Origin: Ruminococcus sp.
GTDB taxonomy: Bacteria > Bacillota > Clostridia > Oscillospirales > Ruminococcaceae
DNA length: 64,000 bases
Assembly: GCA_017529875.1 (NCBI GenBank)
Contig: JAFXNC010000008.1
Coordinates: forward strand, 1 to 64,000
Direction: 5' to 3'
The notes beneath the pieces were generated by a model, which saw nothing but the letters and a program-made list of their open reading frames with translations, was not told the origin of the DNA and did not search any database. Positions 1-8,613 of the stretch are shown piece by piece. A program made the translations under genes and the position numbers. Each line of letters starts with the position of its first letter. The stretch's first letter is position 1.

Positions 1-416
1 AGGTCTGGGAGCGGGTCCTCGGCAGCGGGTTCAGGTATGTGACTATCCGGGACATGATGTTCTCGCAGAGCCTCGAACGCCCCGCCGATGAAACGCAGCT
101 TGCCGCCGTGAGGGCGGGGGGCTTTGAAAAGCAGCTTGAAGATTTCGAGCAGGTCCGGGGTGAGATAACGACGCAAAAGCAGCTTGTTCACTTCCTGCTG
201 AAATACCGCTACACACAGAACTGGGAGCGGGAGGTCAGGGAGGACTACTTCCCCATATCCGCTGAAGCGCTGCTTGCGCTGGTGCCTGATAATTACAGCA
301 TCACCTTCTGCGAGCGGTTCACGCTGCCCTTTACGGCCTGGCAGATACGCCGGGATTTCGGCATCGACCTGACGGATCACACTCACATCAAGCTGATACT
401 TGAACGCCGGGACTGA
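1..416 (+). CDS. SAM-dependent methyltransferase-like protein, C-terminal part (5' end outside window)
   Basis: The frame is open from the first complete codon at position 3, so the gene begins upstream of the window; a GTG at 39 is the first start-like codon but nothing marks it as the true start. About 137 residues are visible, ending at a TGA at 414-416. The segment around YRYTQNWEREV and the tail DFGIDLTDHTHIKL resemble the C-terminal part of Firmicute class I methyltransferase-type proteins, from memory of that family. The SAM-binding glycine motif would lie in the missing half, so the call is an inference. It runs 24 bp ahead of prmC on the same strand and is probably co-transcribed with it. 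Confidence 0.5.
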   Translation, partial: VWERVLGSGFRYVTIRDMMFSQSLERPADETQLAAVRAGGFEKQLEDFEQVRGEITTQKQLVHFLLKYRYTQNWEREVREDYFPISAEALLALVPDNYSITFCERFTLPFTAWQIRRDFGIDLTDHTHIKLILERRD

Positions 417-440
417 CCGGCTGAAACGGAGGATGGGACT

Positions 441-1295
441 ATGGCGACCTTCGGGGCACTTGCTGCCGGGGCAGAGAAAAGGCTCTCGTCCCTTGAATAT
501 GCCGACCCGGTGCTTGAAGCCCGGGAGCTGCTTGGAATAGTGCTGCAAGCCGACTGCCGCAGTCCTGGATTTGAGGGGCTGCTGCGCCGGGAGGCGGACA
601 AGGACGCCGAGGAAAGGCTCTCTGCTCTGATAGAGCGGAGGCTTTCGGGAGAGCCCTTGCAGTACATCATCGGGGAGTGGGAGTTCTACGGCCTCACCTT
701 TTCTGTGGGCAGGGGAGTGCTCATACCCCGGCAGGACACGGAGCTTATCGTGGAGACTGCGGAGAAGCTTTTCGCCAACGCCGACAGCCTGCGCGTCCTC
801 GACCTCTGCGCCGGGACTGGCTGCATCGGGCTGACATTAGAGAAACGGCTCAAAAACGTTAGCCTGACCCTCGTGGAAAAATATGATGAGGCTCTTGCCT
901 ATCTGCGGGAGAATCTTCGCCGCCACGGCTCGAAGGCGCAGCTAATACAGGGCGACGTCACCGACGAGGGGCTTGCAGAGGGGCTGCCCGAATTTGATCT
1001 CATAGTCTGCAACCCGCCCTACCTGACATCACGGGACATGGCCTGCCTGCAAAGGGAGGTCTCCGCCGAGCCGGGGGAGGCGCTTTTCGGCGGAGAGGAC
1101 GGGCTGGACTTCTACCGGGCTGTTACCCGGATATGGAAAAATGCCATCCGGCAGGGCGGCGTGATGCTCTTCGAGATAGGGGCGGCACAGCGGCATGAGG
1201 TGGTGGAGCTGATGATACAGCACGGTTTCCGGGACGTGCGGTGCCGCCGGGATCTGTCCGGCAACGACCGGGCGGTATCGGGGTTCAAGAGATGA
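441..1295 (+). CDS. prmC: Peptide chain release factor N5-glutamine methyltransferase PrmC (HemK)
   Basis: PrmC methylates the glutamine of the GGQ motif in release factors RF1 and RF2, using S-adenosylmethionine, in the cytosol. The 284-residue length is normal for the family. Visible are an N-terminal helical region (about residues 1-80, with the family-typical SGEPLQYI segment), the SAM-binding motif DLCAGTGCIG near residue 121, and the catalytic NPPY at residues 191-194, which binds the substrate glutamine. The ATG at 441 follows a GGAGG. In many Firmicutes prmC lies next to prfA; here it sits between a methyltransferase-like gene and recA. Confidence 0.95.
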   Translation: MATFGALAAGAEKRLSSLEYADPVLEARELLGIVLQADCRSPGFEGLLRREADKDAEERLSALIERRLSGEPLQYIIGEWEFYGLTFSVGRGVLIPRQDTELIVETAEKLFANADSLRVLDLCAGTGCIGLTLEKRLKNVSLTLVEKYDEALAYLRENLRRHGSKAQLIQGDVTDEGLAEGLPEFDLIVCNPPYLTSRDMACLQREVSAEPGEALFGGEDGLDFYRAVTRIWKNAIRQGGVMLFEIGAAQRHEVVELMIQHGFRDVRCRRDLSGNDRAVSGFKR

Positions 1296-1299
1296 TATA

Positions 1300-1321
1300 A
1301 CAGTACCGAAAAATGTACAGT
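1300..1321 (+). promoter_or_regulatory. Imperfect inverted repeat upstream of recA (possible operator)
   Basis: ACAGTAC at 1300-1306 and GTACAGT at 1315-1321 form a 7-bp dyad with one mismatch around an 8-bp A-rich spacer, between the prmC stop and the recA -10 element. It does not match the clostridial LexA box (GAAC-4-GTTY), so assignment to the SOS response is not supported. It could also be chance. Confidence 0.25.
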
Positions 1322-1378
1322 AAAACGCAGGTTTTTGCTAACTGTCCAGAAAAAGATACACACTTTCCGCGCATCATG

Positions 1379-1387
1379 TGGTATAAT
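1379..1387 (+). promoter_or_regulatory. Extended -10 promoter for recA
   Basis: TGGTATAAT (TG-N-TATAAT) lies 49 bp before the recA start. No good -35 is seen 16-18 bp upstream, consistent with an extended -10 promoter. It gives recA its own start site after prmC. Confidence 0.55.
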
Positions 1388-1435
1388 AGGGTCATAGGAA
1401 AACAACCTGAGACCCAACAAACGGAGGAATGAACA

Positions 1436-2629
1436 ATGGCAATCGACAAGAAGAAGAAGGAGAGCAAGTCAGTCTCCAAGATCACCGATAAGGACGAGAA
1501 GAAGAAGGCACTTGACACCGCGATAGCGTATATCGAAAAGCAGTTCGGTCAGGGTGCTATCATGAAGCTGGGCGAGACCAAGGCTCTCGACATCGCGGCT
1601 ATCCCCACCGGCTCCATGACCCTTGATATGGCGCTGGGCGTGGGGGGCATCCCCAGAGGGCGCATCATCGAGATCTACGGACCCGAGTCCTCGGGCAAGA
1701 CCACCGTAGCGCTCCACTGCATCGCCGAGGCTCAGAAGCTGGGCGGCGAGGTGGCTTTCATCGACGTTGAGCACGCCCTCGACCCGGTCTACGCCAGTCA
1801 GCTGGGTGTTGACATCGACAATATGCTGGTGTCCCAGCCGGATTCCGGCGAGCAGGCTCTGGAGATCGCAGAGGCGCTGGCGCGTTCGGGAGCTATCGAC
1901 TGCATCGTTATCGACTCGGTAGCCGCTATGGTGACTAAGGCCGAGATCGACGGTGAAATGGGCGACACCCATGTGGGACAGCTGGCAAGGCTCATGTCCC
2001 AGGCCATGAGAAAGCTCACCTCGGTCATCTCCAAGTCCAACTGCGCGGCGATCTTCATCAACCAGGTGCGTGAGAAGATCGGCGTGGTCTACGGCAACCC
2101 CGAGACTACCCCCGGCGGCAGGGCGCTGAAATTCTACGCCTCTGTCCGCATCGAGGTAAGGCGCGGCGAGAAGATACAGAACGGCTCCGAGATCATCGGC
2201 AACAGGACAAAGTGCAAGGTAGTCAAGAACAAGGTGGCTCCCCCCTTCAAGGAGTGCGAGTTCGACATCATGTACGGCACCGGCATCTCCCGCGTAGGCG
2301 AGGTGCTCGACCTGGCCACCGAGCTGGGCGTAGTCAAGAAGGGCGGCGCCTGGTACAGCTACGACGATATGAAGCTGGGTCAGGGCAGGGACAACTCCAA
2401 GGAGTTCCTGGCCTCTCATCCCGATATCATGGGCGAGATCGAGGACAAGATCAGGGCTCAGAAGGACAACGTGGTCATGGCCTCCGGCAAGAGCAAAAAG
2501 GCCGCAGTGCTTGAAGAAAAGGCTGCCGCCGCCGCAGGAGCAGCTGCTCCCGCTCCGGAAGTGAACGTTCCGGATGATGACAGCTTTGAGGAGTTCGCGC
2601 CGGTTGACATCACCGATCTGGGCAACTGA
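1436..2629 (+). CDS. recA: Recombinase RecA
   Basis: RecA is the ATP-dependent strand-exchange protein of homologous recombination and the co-protease of the SOS response. The 397 residues include the Walker A GPESSGKT at 82-89, the Walker B-type segment [10 protein letters not shown] and the QAMRKL and [21 protein letters not shown] segments (L1 and L2 loop region). The tail after about residue 345 is a variable alanine- and acid-rich extension ([13 protein letters not shown] then many D/E), as is usual for RecA. A GGAGGA precedes the ATG at 1436. recX follows by 2 bp, the common recA-recX pairing. Confidence 0.99.
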   Translation: MAIDKKKKESKSVSKITDKDEKKKALDTAIAYIEKQFGQGAIMKLGETKALDIAAIPTGSMTLDMALGVGGIPRGRIIEIYGPESSGKTTVALHCIAEAQKLGGEVAFIDVEHALDPVYASQLGVDIDNMLVSQPDSGEQALEIAEALARSGAIDCIVIDSVAAMVTKAEIDGEMGDTHVGQLARLMSQAMRKLTSVISKSNCAAIFINQVREKIGVVYGNPETTPGGRALKFYASVRIEVRRGEKIQNGSEIIGNRTKCKVVKNKVAPPFKECEFDIMYGTGISRVGEVLDLATELGVVKKGGAWYSYDDMKLGQGRDNSKEFLASHPDIMGEIEDKIRAQKDNVVMASGKSKKAAVLEEKAAAAAGAAAPAPEVNVPDDDSFEEFAPVDITDLGN

Positions 2630-2631
2630 TC

Positions 2632-3249
2632 ATGCTGATAACCAACATCGAGCCCTTCAAGGGCAAGACCCTTAGGATAGACTTCGACGAGGGCGAGCCC
2701 GCCTTCATCAATGCGGAGGTCGTCAGCGACAAGGGACTGTCCAAGGGCATGACCCTGACCCCGGAGCAGTGGGAGGACGTGGTCTATGCCAACGATCTGC
2801 GCCGCGCCCGGGAGCGGGCACTCTACCTGCTGGACTATAAGGATTACTCCTACATCATGATGTTCAAGAAACTCTCGGAGAACTACCCCGAGCAGATCTG
2901 CTACGACGTCTGCGACCGGCTGGCGGAGCTGGGCATCATCAACGACAGGCGCTTTGCCGAGGGGCTTGCGCGGAAGTACATGGAGGTCAAGTACTTCGGG
3001 TACTTCCGGGCTGTCCAGGAGATGAAGCTCAAGGGGCTCTCCAAGGAGCTCATCGAGGAGGCTCTTGCCCCCTACTCGGACAGCGAGAGCGTCCGGGGGC
3101 GCATAAAGGAGCTTATCGAAAAGAAATATCTCCGCCGCCTCGACACCGAGGACGGAGTTAAAAAGGTCAAGAATGCCCTGGTCAGACAAGGCTATTCCTA
3201 CGCGGACATAAACGCCGTGTTTGAGGGGCTTTCGGAGGAGGAAGAGTAA
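2632..3249 (+). CDS. recX: Regulatory protein RecX
   Basis: RecX binds RecA filaments and modulates recombinase activity. This 205-residue protein has the family layout of repeated three-helix units: ARERALYLLDYKDYS, then CDRLAELGIINDRRFAEGLARKY, then MKLKGLSKELIEEAL. The start is 2 bp after the recA stop, so the two are translated from one message. The length is close to the longer Firmicute RecX forms. Confidence 0.9.
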   Translation: MLITNIEPFKGKTLRIDFDEGEPAFINAEVVSDKGLSKGMTLTPEQWEDVVYANDLRRARERALYLLDYKDYSYIMMFKKLSENYPEQICYDVCDRLAELGIINDRRFAEGLARKYMEVKYFGYFRAVQEMKLKGLSKELIEEALAPYSDSESVRGRIKELIEKKYLRRLDTEDGVKKVKNALVRQGYSYADINAVFEGLSEEEE

Positions 3250-3250
3250 A

Positions 3251-3526
3251 ATGGAGATACTTGCCAATGTGGACAAGACAGTGATGCAGGTCTTCAATAT
3301 CGGCATCGGGATACTGCTGTTCGTGGCGATACCGGCTATCATCACCCTTGCCTGCAAGTACAATAAAGAAATGGACGATGCCAAGGCTGCCGAAGCCGCG
3401 GAGACTGATACTCCGAAGGCAGAGGAGGCCAAGCCCGAGGTCATCGAGGCAAAAGAGCCCTCGGAGCAGCTTACGTCGTCGGCGATCTCTGCGGAGAAGC
3501 CGTCAGAGCAGGACGACAAGTCCTGA
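3251..3526 (+). CDS. Small single-pass membrane protein with acidic Ala/Glu-rich tail
   Basis: The ATG at 3251 is preceded by GGAGGAGGAAGAG at the end of recX and is preferred over an in-frame start at 3221. The 91-residue product has one hydrophobic segment (about residues 11-31, IGIGILLFVAIPAIITLAC) followed by a low-complexity tail rich in Ala, Glu, Lys and Pro. I do not recognise a family. It lies between recX and a lipoprotein gene and is probably transcribed with both. Confidence 0.7.
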   Translation: MEILANVDKTVMQVFNIGIGILLFVAIPAIITLACKYNKEMDDAKAAEAAETDTPKAEEAKPEVIEAKEPSEQLTSSAISAEKPSEQDDKS

Positions 3527-3541
3527 CATGGAGGAGATATT

Positions 3542-4435
3542 ATGAAGAACAAGCTTATCTGCGCGGCTATGCTGGCGGTACTGCTGGCATTTTCGGGCTG
3601 TTCGATCAACAATGCCGAGTCGTCCTCTGCGGCAGGGGACGCACAGGTCAGCTCCGCCGAGGCGGAGGAAAGCGTATCCGAGGCCGATACCCCCGATTCC
3701 GCACCTGCGGAGTCCTCGGTGATAACTCTCAGCGGCTCCACTGCCGAGATCGGCTCCGGGGCTAAGGGCGTTACCGTGGAGGGCGGCACCGTGACTATCA
3801 CGGCGGCAGGGGATTACACCTTTACCGGCACCCTGGACGACGGTCAGATACTGGTCAACGCCCCCAAGACCGACAAGGTGGACATCTACCTCAACAACGT
3901 CACCGTTCACAACGGTTCATCTGCGGCGCTGCGCGTTGAGCAGGCGGACGGCGTTACGCTGCACCTTGTTGAGGGAACCGTCAACAGCTTTACCGATACG
4001 GCGTCCAATGCCCTCTCGGCCTGCATCTCCGCCAAGGACGATATCACCATAAAGGGCAAGGGCACTCTCAACGTCACCGGTGTGGCCAAGCACGCTATCA
4101 AGTCCTCCAACGACGTGAAGATCAAGAACGGCGTGCTGAACATCGCGGCGGCCTCTGCGGGCATCTACGGCGAGGACAAGGTCCAGCTCACCGGCGGCAC
4201 CATAACCATAACCTCCTGCAAGGACGGCATCAAATCCGTCAACGAGACTGAGGCGGGCAAGGGCATCGTGACCTCGGAGAACGCAGTAGTTGACATCCAG
4301 AACGCCAAGGGCAACGGCATCGAAGCCACCACCAGCGTCACCGTCACCACCGGCAGTATCAAGATCCACTCCATAAAGCAGGCAATAAACTGCCCCACCC
4401 AGACCCTTGCCGAGGGAGCGGTTGTGAAATACTGA
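3542..4435 (+). CDS. Lipoprotein with Cthe_2159-type carbohydrate-binding beta-helix domain
   Basis: A type II signal peptide with lipobox FSGC (Cys20) is followed by a Ser/Glu/Ala-rich linker to about residue 55 and then parallel beta-helix repeats (TFTGTLDDGQ, VDIYLNNVTVHN, DDITIKGKGTLNV, NDVKIKNGVLNI, TGGTITITSCKDGIK). These match my recollection of the Pfam Cthe_2159 family, whose founding Clostridium thermocellum member binds polysaccharide. The 297-residue form is short. A longer relative is encoded at 49091-50548 on the other strand. It probably sits on the outer face of the membrane; the ligand cannot be read from sequence. Two terminator hairpins follow. Confidence 0.8.
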   Translation: MKNKLICAAMLAVLLAFSGCSINNAESSSAAGDAQVSSAEAEESVSEADTPDSAPAESSVITLSGSTAEIGSGAKGVTVEGGTVTITAAGDYTFTGTLDDGQILVNAPKTDKVDIYLNNVTVHNGSSAALRVEQADGVTLHLVEGTVNSFTDTASNALSACISAKDDITIKGKGTLNVTGVAKHAIKSSNDVKIKNGVLNIAAASAGIYGEDKVQLTGGTITITSCKDGIKSVNETEAGKGIVTSENAVVDIQNAKGNGIEATTSVTVTTGSIKIHSIKQAINCPTQTLAEGAVVKY

Positions 4436-4502
4436 CCGATAAAAAAGAATAAAGAAAAAAGAAGAAAGAATAAAGAATAATAGAGAGCTAAAGCTCTCCG
4501 GT

Positions 4503-4525
4503 GTCCGCTTTGCGGACGGTTTTTA
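4503..4525 (+). terminator. Intrinsic terminator behind the Cthe_2159-type lipoprotein gene
   Basis: GTCCGC at 4503-4508 and GCGGAC at 4512-4517 form a tight hairpin followed by GGTTTTT. A smaller AGAGCT/AGCTCT hairpin lies just upstream at 4484-4497. The flanking 4436-4480 stretch is purine-rich (repeated AAAGAA) with no reading frame of interest. Confidence 0.65.
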
Positions 4526-4574
4526 AAATCATCGCCGGAGGCGATACCTTAATTATTCTTTTTTTCTTTCTTCG

Positions 4575-4600
4575 CCGTGCTTTGCACGGTTTTTTTTTTT
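4575..4600 (+). terminator. Second tandem terminator hairpin
   Basis: CCGTGC-TTT-GCACGG at 4575-4589 is followed by a run of at least ten T. It backs up the terminator at 4503, so the gap between the convergent genes ending at 4435 (+) and 4690 (-) is strongly insulated. Confidence 0.75.
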
Positions 4601-4626
4601 GCAGGCGCTTCACAAAGAAATGCAAA

Positions 4627-4658
4627 GGCACTTCTGTCAGTTTCCTGACAGAAGTGCC
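4627..4658 (-). terminator. Terminator of the small conserved gene at 4690-4968
   Basis: A perfect 14-bp stem (GGCACTTCTGTCAG and its complement) with a TTTC loop lies 32 bp past the stop codon of the minus-strand gene. On the minus strand it is followed by TTTGCATTTC, so it is a plausible terminator in that direction. Confidence 0.7.
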
Positions 4659-4689
4659 ATGAATGAAGGATCTTTGCCGCGTCTGCACG

Positions 4690-4968
4690 TCAGACTTTCA
4701 GCCAGGCGCAGGCGATGTCAAGGGCTTCGTAGAGGCTGCCGCGCTCTGCCATTTTTACTATCGCCTTGTTGGGGGGGATAGTGATGTCGGTGGCCATTTT
4801 TCTCAGGCGCACCTTGTTGGCGATGTCCAGGCCACCCTTCTTTTCCTTGCCGAGTATCTCGATCATGACGATGAATTCGTCATACATATTTCCGAAATAG
4901 ATCACGTTTCCCTTTCTTACCAGCGGCATACCCTTGTAGGTGAAGAAAGGTGATTTTGTCTCTGCCAT
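4690..4968 (-). CDS. Small conserved protein of unknown function
   Basis: The ATG at 4968 is 9 nt after an AGGAG; a TTG three codons upstream overlaps that site and is rejected. The 92-residue product (MAETKSPFFTYKGMPLVRKG at its start, ending ALDIACAWLKV) resembles a small conserved protein I recall from Ruminococcaceae and Lachnospiraceae, with no assigned function. It is soluble, has no Cys pair or signal peptide, and contains an amphipathic C-terminal helix. It has its own terminator and stands alone between convergent and tandem neighbours. Confidence 0.75.
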   Translation of the reverse strand: MAETKSPFFTYKGMPLVRKGNVIYFGNMYDEFIVMIEILGKEKKGGLDIANKVRLRKMATDITIPPNKAIVKMAERGSLYEALDIACAWLKV

Positions 4969-5004
4969 AGTAAACAACTCCTTCTGTAATATATATTAAA
5001 TGCG

Positions 5005-5022
5005 TATCATGCATATCATGCA
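5005..5022. repeat. Tandem 9-bp repeat upstream of the 4690-4968 gene
   Basis: TATCATGCA occurs twice in a row (5005-5013, 5014-5022), 37-54 bp before the start codon at 4968. The position suits an operator, but no convincing promoter hexamers were found beside it. Confidence 0.35.
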
Positions 5023-5070
5023 CCAAATCTTATTGTAACACGTCCCGGGCGGGAAGCGTGTCGTATCCTG

Positions 5071-6549
5071 TTACGGGGAGGCCTGTAATTCCTCGCCGCG
5101 GTCGAGGCGCTCCATGTTCTGGAGGAACACGTCTGTCCAGCGGGATTCAAGCCTGTAAGAGGGTCTGCCGTTGAGGGCTACCAGTACACGGCGGTTGGTC
5201 TGCTCGTAGAACTCGATCTTGTCCACGCCGCCGTCCTTGCGGAATATCTCGATGGTCAGGAAGGGGTCTCCCTCGATCTCGTCGAAATAGATATCGTTGG
5301 TAGGACAGGAGAGGATGTACAGGTACAGGGACTGGAACAGATCCACCTTGATATCCTGACCGTTCTTCTTGGCCCAGTATACCTTGTTTTCTTCCTCGCT
5401 GCCGTCCACGGTGTAGTCGCTGACCTCGCCGTTGTGTGTCACCTTGACCTCGTTGATGTCGAAGATCTTGTTGGTGGTCATCAGCGATACCACATCGCCC
5501 ACATCATAGGTCGCCCAGGGGAGGTTCTCGGCGGCGATCTGCCAGATACAGTCCTCGCCGGAAACGCCGGTGACATAACAGTAGTATGCCGCGATCTCGT
5601 CAGTTTCCTCGCCCTCGTCGTTGGTGGCGTAGATAGCCTTGCCGATCTTGAGGTCGTATTCCTCGGTCTCGTTCTTGTAGTAGACCTCGCAGTAGGGCGC
5701 GTCGATGCCGTACTCCTTGAAGTCCTCCTCCTTAGGGAAGATCAGCTCACATCTTGCCGCCGACAGTCCCCACAGTCCGTGGGTGACGTTTGAGGACAGC
5801 TGGATATTCAGGTGCGCGAAGATGGGCTCCACCATTACCTGTGAGGATATGAGGGCCTCGGTGCCGTCGGGGAGGTCTTCAAAGGCCATTTCGTAGTCCA
5901 GGTCGGTGCGCTTAACCGTGAGGCGCCCGTAGGGGGTGTCCTCGGTGCCGGCGTAGGCGCCGATGAGGGAGGTCATGATGAAATCCTCCTTGCGCTCGAT
6001 CATATCCGAGAGGGTGGATTCAAGCACCATGTAAACGTCGGTCTTGCCGTCCTCGAGGACGTAGCGGTAGCGGTTCTTGGTGGCCTTGTCGCCCACCTTG
6101 AAGGTCCGCTTTGTGCCGTCCTTGAAGTTGGCTGTGAACGTAGTGTTCGGTTTGTCAAGGCCGTACTTGGAAAGGTCGGAGGCGTTTTCCTCCACCAGCT
6201 TGTAGGCGGTAAGGTTAGCCACGTCCTCCATGACGCCCTTTTTCATTACCATGCTCTGGTTGAGACCGGTGAGCTCAGTGATGTTGAGCTCGGTCTTGCC
6301 GGAGCTGGGGCGCTCCAGGGTGTAGCCCCCTGTGGCGTTCTCGACGACTATGGACTGTATATCCTCGGGCTGTGCAGAGACGAGCTGCACTTCCTCGGCC
6401 TCCTCCTGGCTGTTGACTATGGCCTTGGAGGAATCGTCCCCGGAGGAACTGTCCTTGCTCTGACCGGTGAGCTCGAGGAACGCCAGCGTCCCGCCGAGCG
6501 CCGCCACAACAACGCCGCCGATTATAATACCTTGTATCTTCTTATTCAT
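5071..6549 (-). CDS. DUF4340 domain protein of a Gld-like ABC system
   Basis: The 492-residue product starts with an N-terminal membrane segment (about residues 8-27, GIIIGGVVVAALGGTLAFLEL), then a Ser/Asp-rich linker and a large extracytoplasmic region. Repeated blocks such as YGLDKPNTTFTANFKDGTKR and YGIDAPYCEVYYKNETEEY are typical of DUF4340. The domain is often encoded after gliding-type ABC genes GldA/F/G, as here (6871-10442). Its role is unknown; a cell-envelope or secreted-substrate partner is an inference. A GGAGGT that decides the ATG at 6549 is part of a repeated leader module (6550-6680), so this gene is separated from its operon partners by 321 bp. Confidence 0.8.
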   Translation of the reverse strand: MNKKIQGIIIGGVVVAALGGTLAFLELTGQSKDSSSGDDSSKAIVNSQEEAEEVQLVSAQPEDIQSIVVENATGGYTLERPSSGKTELNITELTGLNQSMVMKKGVMEDVANLTAYKLVEENASDLSKYGLDKPNTTFTANFKDGTKRTFKVGDKATKNRYRYVLEDGKTDVYMVLESTLSDMIERKEDFIMTSLIGAYAGTEDTPYGRLTVKRTDLDYEMAFEDLPDGTEALISSQVMVEPIFAHLNIQLSSNVTHGLWGLSAARCELIFPKEEDFKEYGIDAPYCEVYYKNETEEYDLKIGKAIYATNDEGEETDEIAAYYCYVTGVSGEDCIWQIAAENLPWATYDVGDVVSLMTTNKIFDINEVKVTHNGEVSDYTVDGSEEENKVYWAKKNGQDIKVDLFQSLYLYILSCPTNDIYFDEIEGDPFLTIEIFRKDGGVDKIEFYEQTNRRVLVALNGRPSYRLESRWTDVFLQNMERLDRGEELQASP

Positions 6550-6680
6550 TCTTTTTACCTCCGGGACGGCTCGCTTTGCTCGCCTGTCCTTTTAGCGTCG
6601 TCTCTCGCTTTCTGCGACGAGCAGAAAGCTGTTTTGATCCGCGCTGAATGGTTCTTCGTTCTCTTGGTGAGACTGTGAAT
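6550..6680 (-). repeat. Leader repeat module A, copy 1 (before the DUF4340 gene)
   Basis: Read on the minus strand, this stretch runs GAACGAAGAACCATTC, then a hairpin region with GCTCGTCGCAG, then TAAAAGGACAGGCGAGC, then CCGGAGGTAAAAAG directly before the ATG at 6549. The same order of blocks occurs at 10443-10555 and 16517-16685. A perfect 9-bp stem GCTTTCTGC/GCAGAAAGC with a 5-nt loop sits at 6607-6629. The Shine-Dalgarno site of the gene is the last part of the module. Confidence 0.75.
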
Positions 6681-6692
6681 TTATTGGTGACG

Positions 6693-6771
6693 GGCTTGGT
6701 GTCGTGTTCGCTTAGTAACTGGCTTGGTGTCGTGTTCGCTTAGTAACTGGCTTGGTGTCGTGTTCGCTTTT
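6693..6771. repeat. 28-bp tandem direct repeat, 2.8 copies
   Basis: Copies start at 6693, 6721 and 6749; the unit begins GGCTTGGTGTCGTGTTCGCT and ends TAGTAACT. The first two are identical and the third is cut after 23 bases. There are no spacers, so it is not a CRISPR. It lies in the 321-bp gap between the GldG-like and DUF4340 genes, next to repeat modules A and B. Confidence 0.9.
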
Positions 6772-6794
6772 TTCAGCTCTGTACTTGGTACGAC

Positions 6795-6855
6795 CCCGCC
6801 GTCACTCCAAGCGAACAGCTCTTTGCGCACTTCCAAAAGGCGGAATTGCGCCGTC
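6795..6855 (-). repeat. Trailer repeat module B, copy 1 (after the GldG-like gene)
   Basis: Read on the minus strand it starts GACGGCGCAATTCCGCCTTT, a short GGCG/CGCC hairpin followed by four T, and ends GTGACGGCGGG. It begins 16 nt past the stop of the GldG-like gene. A related copy lies 12 nt past the rimP stop (15987-16040). It looks like a terminator-containing 3' module. Confidence 0.6.
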
Positions 6856-6870
6856 GCCGCAGTGACCGAC

Positions 6871-8598
6871 TTAGCGGTTCTTTCTTCTCACCCAGATGAT
6901 GCCGCCGATTATCAGCACGATAACGGGGATTATCAGAGTGAATGTCCACTGGAGCACAGAGCTCTGGGAGTCGGTGAGGTCATAGACGTTGCCGGTGATG
7001 ACCTTCGGCTCGATAGTGATGCCGGTGCTGGTCTTGTGGGTGATGCCGTTGATAAGGCTCAGGAAATACTCGCGGTTGCCGAACTGCGTATAGCTCAGAT
7101 AGTTGTCGGAGATCGACTCCACAGAGCCGCAGACGATGATGTTGGAGTAGGTGCCGGTGCCGTCCTCGGTGGAGAACACAGCCTTTGAAGCCAGCGCAGT
7201 ATAGATCTGCTTGCCCTTGGCAACGGTCTCGGCGGTCTTCATATCCAGGACCACGGCGCTGTCGCTGGAGGTCACATAGGCCTCGGTGCCGTTGTAGCCC
7301 TTCTCGTCAAAGAGCAGGGTTATGGGCCGCGAGCGGGCGTTGATGATCTCCTTGGTGTCGAGGACGTCCTGAGTGAAGTTAGTGGATACGCCGTCGGCAA
7401 TGGTGTAGTAGGGCAGGCTGTAATACTTGTCGGTGTTCTGCTCACAGACTATGCCGGAGCCGATCTTGATGCCCCATTCCTCCAGGAACTCGTCGAGGTT
7501 GGGGGTCTCGGGCTGCTTTACGGATGCCGCGTAGAGCATCTGCTTGCCCATTTTGCCGTCGTTGTCCAGATAGTCGGCCAGCTTCTGAACTTCTTCGGGG
7601 AGGTAATCCACCGTGGGCGCGGCAACTACAACAACAGTGGCCTCGTCGGGGATGTTCTCCTTGGTGATGTCGATATCCTTGATCTGATAGCCGTTGGCTT
7701 CAAGCAGGGTATGCAGGTAGGTGAGGCTGTCGGACTCTTTTCTTCCGGTGAGGAACACCGCCGTCATGGGGTTGGGGTCGGTGACTGCCATGAGTGCCGA
7801 AACGAAGGCCTCGTCAGCGCGGGAGGCTTCAACATAGCCGCCGTAGTATTGCAGGAAGGTGATAGAGCTGCCCATCTGCTGTACCAGGGTGTCTATGCTC
7901 ATGCCGTAGTTGCTGAGGTTGGTGAGGAAATCGTTGTTGAAGCTCAGCAGGTCGATCATTGTGACCTTCCTGGTACGCTTCACGTCCTTGGAGGGATTGG
8001 TCTCCACCATGATATCGTAGGCCGTAATGGTATCAATACCGTACTCCGACACGATATCGGGGTTGGAGTCGATATCCACGAAGCGGTAGCTGATCCTGTC
8101 GTTGTACTGGGTGTACTTTTTGAGCACCTCTATCGCCTGTCTCGTGTAGTCCGAGAGGGCGAGGAAGTTTTCCTCGGTGGCGAACACCGTCACGGTTACG
8201 TCAACGTCGATGCTCTTGACGTAGTCCTCCGACTGCTCGGAGATAGAGTACTTCTTCTCCTGGGTCAGGTCTATGGTGAGGGGATAGCGCTCGAATATCA
8301 CCGTTGCGATGACGTTCACCAGCACCACAGCCGCCACGAATATCAGCGTCAGGATCGTGGCCATCATGCCGTGTTTGAGCTGCTTTACGTTGGTATGCTT
8401 TTTCTCCTTGGAGGGCTTGTCGTCCTCGTCGTCCTCATCGTCGCCGGGCTTGCCGGAGTCCTTGCTCAGCTTGCCCTCGCGCTGCTTCTTTACGATGTCG
8501 TCGAGAACGCTCCCGGAGGATGCCTTCTCGTTGTTTTCCACACTCTCCGGGGCGGTGTTTTCCAGCTCCTCGGGGGTGTTCTTGTTATCTTCTGCCAT
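6871..8598 (-). CDS. GldG-like component of an ABC transport system
   Basis: The ATG at 8598 lies 9 nt after GGGAGG and is preferred to one at 8604. The 575-residue protein has an acidic, charged cytosolic N-terminus (about residues 1-85), a membrane segment (MATILTLIFVAAVVLVNVIA), a large outer region and a C-terminal membrane anchor (WTFTLIIPVIVLIIGGIIWV) ending in RRKNR. The outer part carries GldG-type blocks: YSISEQSEDYVKS, DVTVTVFATEENF and ISYRFVDIDSNP. GldG is the extracytoplasmic partner of the GldA-GldF transporter, best known from Bacteroidetes gliding, but homologues are common in non-gliding Firmicutes. It follows the permease gene by 15 bp. Confidence 0.85.
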   Translation of the reverse strand: MAEDNKNTPEELENTAPESVENNEKASSGSVLDDIVKKQREGKLSKDSGKPGDDEDDEDDKPSKEKKHTNVKQLKHGMMATILTLIFVAAVVLVNVIATVIFERYPLTIDLTQEKKYSISEQSEDYVKSIDVDVTVTVFATEENFLALSDYTRQAIEVLKKYTQYNDRISYRFVDIDSNPDIVSEYGIDTITAYDIMVETNPSKDVKRTRKVTMIDLLSFNNDFLTNLSNYGMSIDTLVQQMGSSITFLQYYGGYVEASRADEAFVSALMAVTDPNPMTAVFLTGRKESDSLTYLHTLLEANGYQIKDIDITKENIPDEATVVVVAAPTVDYLPEEVQKLADYLDNDGKMGKQMLYAASVKQPETPNLDEFLEEWGIKIGSGIVCEQNTDKYYSLPYYTIADGVSTNFTQDVLDTKEIINARSRPITLLFDEKGYNGTEAYVTSSDSAVVLDMKTAETVAKGKQIYTALASKAVFSTEDGTGTYSNIIVCGSVESISDNYLSYTQFGNREYFLSLINGITHKTSTGITIEPKVITGNVYDLTDSQSSVLQWTFTLIIPVIVLIIGGIIWVRRKNR

Positions 8599-8613
8599 AT
8601 GCATCCGCCTCCC

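Noticed and set aside
1296-1435. LexA box before recA
   Set aside because: No GAAC-4-GTTY or close variant was found; only an unrelated GTAC-containing dyad.
6693-6771. Possible CRISPR array
   Set aside because: The 28-bp units are directly adjacent without spacers and there are no cas genes.
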